Of a stretch of 9,672 nucleotides of DNA, positions 6,727-9,672 are shown piece after piece (positions within the stretch are counted from its first letter, which is position 1; the number at the start of each line of letters is the position of its first letter). This stretch comes from Spirochaetota bacterium (lineage in GTDB: Bacteria; Spirochaetota; UBA4802; JAFGJZ01). Below the pieces are notes generated by a model that did not search any database, was not told where the DNA came from, and saw nothing but the letters and a program-made list of their open reading frames with translations. Location: contig JAEWVM010000067.1 of NCBI GenBank assembly GCA_023396615.1, positions 1 through 9,672 on the forward strand. The letters are read 5' to 3'. The translations under genes and the position numbers were made by a program.

Positions 6727-6762
6727 GCTACGGATATAGTAGCGCGCTACCGTTTCCGTAGC
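6727..6762. promoter_or_regulatory. Two tandem 17-bp dyads GCTAC-N7-GTAGC, candidate HxlR operators
   Basis: GCTACGGATATAGTAGC (6727-6743) and GCTACCGTTTCCGTAGC (6746-6762) have identical half-sites, the same 7-bp spacing and centres 19 bp apart. On the minus strand the first overlaps the predicted -10 and the second overlaps the -35 of the tautomerase promoter. HxlR-family operators are typically short TAC/GTA-type dyads of this size. Assignment to the neighbouring HxlR protein is inference. In RNA the same arms could form a hairpin (GCGCGCTAC 6723-6731 with GTAGCGCGC 6739-6747), but no U-tract marks it as a terminator. Confidence 0.65.
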
Positions 6763-6764
6763 AA
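6736..6764 (-). promoter_or_regulatory. Predicted promoter of the tautomerase gene
   Basis: On the minus strand TTGCTA (6764-6759) and TACTAT (6741-6736) are separated by 17 bp, giving a transcription start near 6729 and a leader of about 30 nt. Each hexamer is only a 4-of-6 match. The exact overlap of each element with one of the two dyads supports the assignment. Confidence 0.5.
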
Positions 6765-6862
6765 GCTTTTTTTGTAATTTATGCCAATTAATTAAGCCGC
6801 ATTTTTCTTTACAATATGAGACCTTTTTTAAAAGTAAGATAAAATTGCAAATGGAGATTATT

Positions 6863-7417
6863 ATGAAAAGAAGTCAGAAACTAGCTGTATATGTAATAAC
6901 AGCATTTTTCTTTTTGCTGTATATACTTACTGATACAATTGAATTATTTCAGTCGGGACTTTCTTCATCTCAGATGATCTTGACATATATTGCAATGGCT
7001 GGAATTTCATTGTCGCTAATCGGACTTTATGCCGCTGAAACCAAATCAGGATTCGTAAGTTTGACCGGGATTCTTCTGATTTCTGTTTCTTTTGTTTATT
7101 TTTCAGGAACTGCTACTTATGCTTTTGCAGAAAAAAGCCCCGATTATGCGCCTTTGGTCAGAAAGCTCGGTTTCATATATCTTCTTCATGGTGTAATGCT
7201 GATTATCGGAACTTTTCTTTTTGCCGTCACTTTACTTAAAGAAAAATCATTTTATTTAATTGTATCAATAATGCTCATTGCTTCTTCTTTGTTGAGTTTT
7301 TCGGTTGGACTGTTCGGTCTTGCCGAACAGTTGTATGTTGTTTCCAACTTTATTAGAAATTCCGGCTTTGTTGTCTACTGTTTGCTGAGAACAGGAAATT
7401 CAATCAAAGCCGGATAG
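6863..7417 (+). CDS. Multi-pass membrane protein of unknown function
   Basis: A 184-residue integral membrane protein that I do not recognise. Hydrophobic segments lie at about residues 8-29, 38-58, 64-88, 102-125 and 130-154, with a weaker one at 158-175. This gives five or six membrane spans, short loops and a basic N-terminus (MKRSQK). No catalytic motif, cysteine pair or nucleotide-binding loop is visible. I chose the ATG at 6863 because GGAG at 6853-6856 sits 6 bases upstream. An in-frame TTG at 6845 and ATG at 6851 would lengthen the protein by a few residues but lack ribosome binding sites. A possible -10, TACAAT (6810-6815), has no good -35. The gene diverges from the tautomerase gene and converges with the chemoreceptor gene, with 5 bp between the stop codons, so it appears to be monocistronic. 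Confidence 0.78.
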   Translation: MKRSQKLAVYVITAFFFLLYILTDTIELFQSGLSSSQMILTYIAMAGISLSLIGLYAAETKSGFVSLTGILLISVSFVYFSGTATYAFAEKSPDYAPLVRKLGFIYLLHGVMLIIGTFLFAVTLLKEKSFYLIVSIMLIASSLLSFSVGLFGLAEQLYVVSNFIRNSGFVVYCLLRTGNSIKAG

Positions 7418-7422
7418 ATTTT

Positions 7423-9597
7423 CTATTTAACAATTTTAAAGAAACTGACCTCAGATTTTAGAGTTTCCGCCATTGAAGAGATTTCTTCAGTGCTTGCGGA
7501 AATTTCTTCAGAACTCAGTGAATTGCTCTGGGTCATTTCGCTGATAACCGAAACTGATTTAACTATTTCATCAATAGCAACTTTACCTTCACGGATTGCC
7601 GAAGTGATGAAATTTGTTTTTGTTAGAACTTCCTTGAGACCCTGATTCACTTCTTCGTTTGCAGAATTCTGTTTTTCTGTCAGACTTGATAGTTCCTGCA
7701 TCATGTTGGTGATAGATTCTATGCCGAGCAGGATTGTTTTTTCTTTAGCGATTGCACTTCGTACTTTTTGAAGTGCGCTATCAGAATTTTTATTATTCTG
7801 CATAATTAAACTGTCAATCTGCTTTATGCTTGAAGTGGTTGCGTCAGCAAGATGGCTGATTTCATCGGCAACCACCGCGAATCCGCGCCCGGCTTCACCG
7901 GCGCGTGCAGCTTCAATCGCAGCATTCAGCGAAAGAAGATTTATCTGTTCAGAAATATCATTGATAATGTTAACAATGCCGAGCATGTCTTTTGATTCGT
8001 CGGCGCTTCTTGTGATGATATCAGTCATTTCATTCATTTCTTTTGAATTTGAAATGACGTCTTCGTTGATTGTGCGGACTTTGTCATTTGTCATATTTAT
8101 GTTTTGGACTACCGAGTGAATTATAAGCTTAAGATCATCAGCCATTTGATTGATTCGGTTTATTTCAATTTGCTGAGTTTCAACAGAAGTCATAATGCTC
8201 TCCTCGCTTGCGGCGAGTTCTTCCAGGGTTGCGTTAACCTGTTCAACCGATGATGATTCGCTTTGAATGTTGTCCGAGAAAGAAATTACATTCTGGGAAA
8301 TTTCTACTGAAGACGCAGCAAGCGTCTGTGATACGTCTACAATCTTGGAAATAATAGCCGAAAAGTGTGATATAATGGTATTGTAATTGTGATCAAGTTT
8401 ATCAAGTTCAAAATTGCTGTTAATATTGCTCGAATTAGTTTTTTCGGGATGAATCGTTCCATTCGCAAGCATGTCAAACTTGCTGTTGAGTTTTACGATT
8501 GGTTTTGAAAGTTTACCGGATATCAATGTAGCCATAATTAGAATAAAAATGATAAATGCTGCAGCAATGCAAACGCTGATGATTACATTATAATAAACAT
8601 TTCGGTACACGTAAGATTGAGGAATTGATAGTATTACAGAATAACCGGCTGAAGGTATAGGACAGTAGAAGAAAATACTTTTTTGCTTAGTTTCAGGGTT
8701 TTCTGTAAGAGCGAAGCCTTTTAGTCCGGAAAGTGCTTTTCTGGTAATATTTGATAATTCTTCATTTTTGAAATCGTATATAGTAGGTTCAATTACTTTC
8801 TTTCCGCCTTTTCCGTCATCTTCGAGATGCATGACGAATTTTTTATCTTTATGATATAGAAATTTGCCGGAGCTTGTAATAAAGTAAAAGTCGGTTTCTT
8901 CTCCAAGATTTTTTTTCAGTTCCAATAGTATTTCATCTTTTAATGCCGCAAACTCGGAATATTGAATCGATCCTCCGATCATTCCTTTTCTGTCAATGCC
9001 GGTATGTATTGAATCGGTAATCATAACTTTGTTTTCAGTGCCGGTAAAAATCGTATGAGCTATCATTATCTGCATTTCGCCGGTAGATTTTGATATCATG
9101 AGATCTGATATAAAATCAGGCTTGTTTACATAGGCATTTTCTCCAAGAGTTGCTTTCCAGTAATCTCTTTCTTTGAGATTTCTTTTTTTCGCTTTAGGAT
9201 CCTTGTTATTTTCTGTTTCGAGATTGCCCTGAGAAGGATTTCCTCCGGAAGCGGTATTGAAATAAGATCCGTCAGGAAGACAGACAATGAATTTATCAAA
9301 TGATTTCAGCCTTTTTACTTCAGCCTGCAGATAAGAATCCATTTCTTTCCAATTCATGCTTTTTACACGGCTTTCGTTTGCATAATGAGAAATATGAGCC
9401 ATCTTTGATTTAAAGTAAAAATCAATTTTGGCCGCGGCATAATCGCTTGACTGCTGCAGAATATCCATTTCCTTCTGTTTGAACTGGTCGGCATTGAAGA
9501 AAGTGATTCCGGAAATGGATATGATAAAAGGGATAAGTCCGACACCAAGAAGAGAGAGAATTATAAGTTTTCTGATGTTTAGGTTTAAGAATTTCAT
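7423..9597 (-). CDS. Methyl-accepting chemotaxis protein with dCache-type sensor domain
   Basis: A 724-residue transmembrane chemoreceptor that reports an extracytoplasmic ligand to the CheA/CheW array at the cell pole. An N-terminal membrane anchor (about residues 11-34) precedes an extracytoplasmic region (35-330). This has a double-Cache appearance, including KERDYWKATLGENAYVNKPDF (142-162), IMIAHTIF (177-184) and GMIGGSIQYSEF (205-216). The second membrane span is about 336-359, followed by a HAMP region starting GKLSKPIVKL (361-370). A long coiled coil runs to the C-terminus, with the highly conserved hairpin tip (INLLSLNAAIEAARAGEAGRGFAVVADEI, 552-580). About 150 residues lie on each side of the tip, which suggests one of the longer signalling classes (near 44 heptads). 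There is no C-terminal CheR-docking pentapeptide. GGAG at 9607-9604 fixes the start. The ligand cannot be told, and no che genes are adjacent. Confidence 0.95.
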   Translation of the reverse strand: MKFLNLNIRKLIILSLLGVGLIPFIISISGITFFNADQFKQKEMDILQQSSDYAAAKIDFYFKSKMAHISHYANESRVKSMNWKEMDSYLQAEVKRLKSFDKFIVCLPDGSYFNTASGGNPSQGNLETENNKDPKAKKRNLKERDYWKATLGENAYVNKPDFISDLMISKSTGEMQIMIAHTIFTGTENKVMITDSIHTGIDRKGMIGGSIQYSEFAALKDEILLELKKNLGEETDFYFITSSGKFLYHKDKKFVMHLEDDGKGGKKVIEPTIYDFKNEELSNITRKALSGLKGFALTENPETKQKSIFFYCPIPSAGYSVILSIPQSYVYRNVYYNVIISVCIAAAFIIFILIMATLISGKLSKPIVKLNSKFDMLANGTIHPEKTNSSNINSNFELDKLDHNYNTIISHFSAIISKIVDVSQTLAASSVEISQNVISFSDNIQSESSSVEQVNATLEELAASEESIMTSVETQQIEINRINQMADDLKLIIHSVVQNINMTNDKVRTINEDVISNSKEMNEMTDIITRSADESKDMLGIVNIINDISEQINLLSLNAAIEAARAGEAGRGFAVVADEISHLADATTSSIKQIDSLIMQNNKNSDSALQKVRSAIAKEKTILLGIESITNMMQELSSLTEKQNSANEEVNQGLKEVLTKTNFITSAIREGKVAIDEIVKSVSVISEMTQSNSLSSEEISASTEEISSMAETLKSEVSFFKIVK

Positions 9598-9628
9598 GAT
9601 ATGCTCCGAAACGAGTCTAATTCAAATT

Positions 9629-9656
9629 ATTGTAAAAATCAATATATATTTTACCA
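9629..9656 (-). promoter_or_regulatory. Possible promoter of the chemoreceptor gene
   Basis: On the minus strand TGGTAA (9656-9651) and TACAAT (9634-9629) are separated by 16 bp, about 30 bp ahead of the start codon. The -10 is good and the -35 poor. No sigma28-type (flagellar) promoter was seen in the 75 bases available before the window ends. Confidence 0.3.
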
Positions 9657-9672
9657 TATTAAATCTGTATAG

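Noticed and set aside
6845..6862. TTG (6845) or ATG (6851) as start of the membrane protein
   Set aside because: Neither has a ribosome binding site, whereas GGAG at 6853-6856 is spaced correctly for the ATG at 6863.
7414..7426. ATAGA-TTT-TCTAT palindrome between the membrane protein and chemoreceptor genes, considered as a terminator
   Set aside because: The stem is only 5 bp, AT-rich and lacks a convincing U-tract. The symmetry comes from two facing TAG stop codons.
7826..8119. 97-codon plus-strand frame inside the chemoreceptor gene
   Set aside because: It is antisense to the most conserved part of the signalling domain and has no features of its own.
1..9672. Mobile element, CRISPR or defence system
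   Set aside because: No transposase, integrase, terminal inverted repeats, regularly spaced repeats, tRNA-bounded ends or defence-protein motifs were seen on either strand.

Overview
The window (about 40% G+C by eye) looks like a stretch of chromosome from an anaerobic, motile, moderately AT-rich bacterium. The evidence is a very large oxygen-sensitive-type 2-hydroxyacyl-CoA dehydratase activase fusion, a full transmembrane chemoreceptor, strong GGAG-type ribosome binding sites and clear sigma70-like promoters. Such fusions are familiar from clostridial Firmicutes, spirochaetes and other anaerobes. The sequence alone does not settle the phylum. There are no rRNA or tRNA genes, CRISPR arrays, insertion sequences or prophage genes in view.

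Layout. (1) Positions 1-1360, minus strand: a PadR-type repressor followed 12 bp later by a major facilitator superfamily transporter that runs off the left edge. Their shared promoter is overlaid by a perfect 11-bp inverted repeat, so this looks like a self-regulated efflux or uptake operon. (2) Positions 1361-1722: a divergent intergenic region. It holds the padR promoter on one side and an extended -10 promoter with an approximately 200-nt leader for the next gene on the other. (3) Positions 1723-6033, plus strand: one 1436-residue protein with two tandem BcrA/BadF/HgdC-type ATPase modules, a cysteine-rich linker, a DUF2229 region and an HgdB-like C-terminal region. It is transcribed alone and ends at a strong bidirectional terminator.

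(4) Positions 6064-6699, minus strand: an HxlR-type regulator and, upstream of it, a small 4-oxalocrotonate-tautomerase-fold protein lacking both catalytic arginines. The tautomerase promoter carries two tandem GCTAC-N7-GTAGC dyads. A third, related dyad that could also act as a terminator lies in front of hxlR. This suggests a small regulator/effector cassette. (5) Positions 6863-7417, plus strand: an unrecognised membrane protein with five or six transmembrane segments, divergent from the tautomerase. (6) Positions 7423-9597, minus strand: a dCache-type methyl-accepting chemotaxis protein, convergent with the membrane protein.

The most interesting item is the single-chain activase fusion. 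Each ATPase module keeps both cysteines that, in the known homodimeric activators, jointly bind one [4Fe-4S] cluster. The protein could therefore be an intramolecular pseudo-dimer that drives electrons into its own C-terminal domain, on a substrate the neighbourhood does not reveal. The second is the operator architecture of the HxlR/tautomerase pair.
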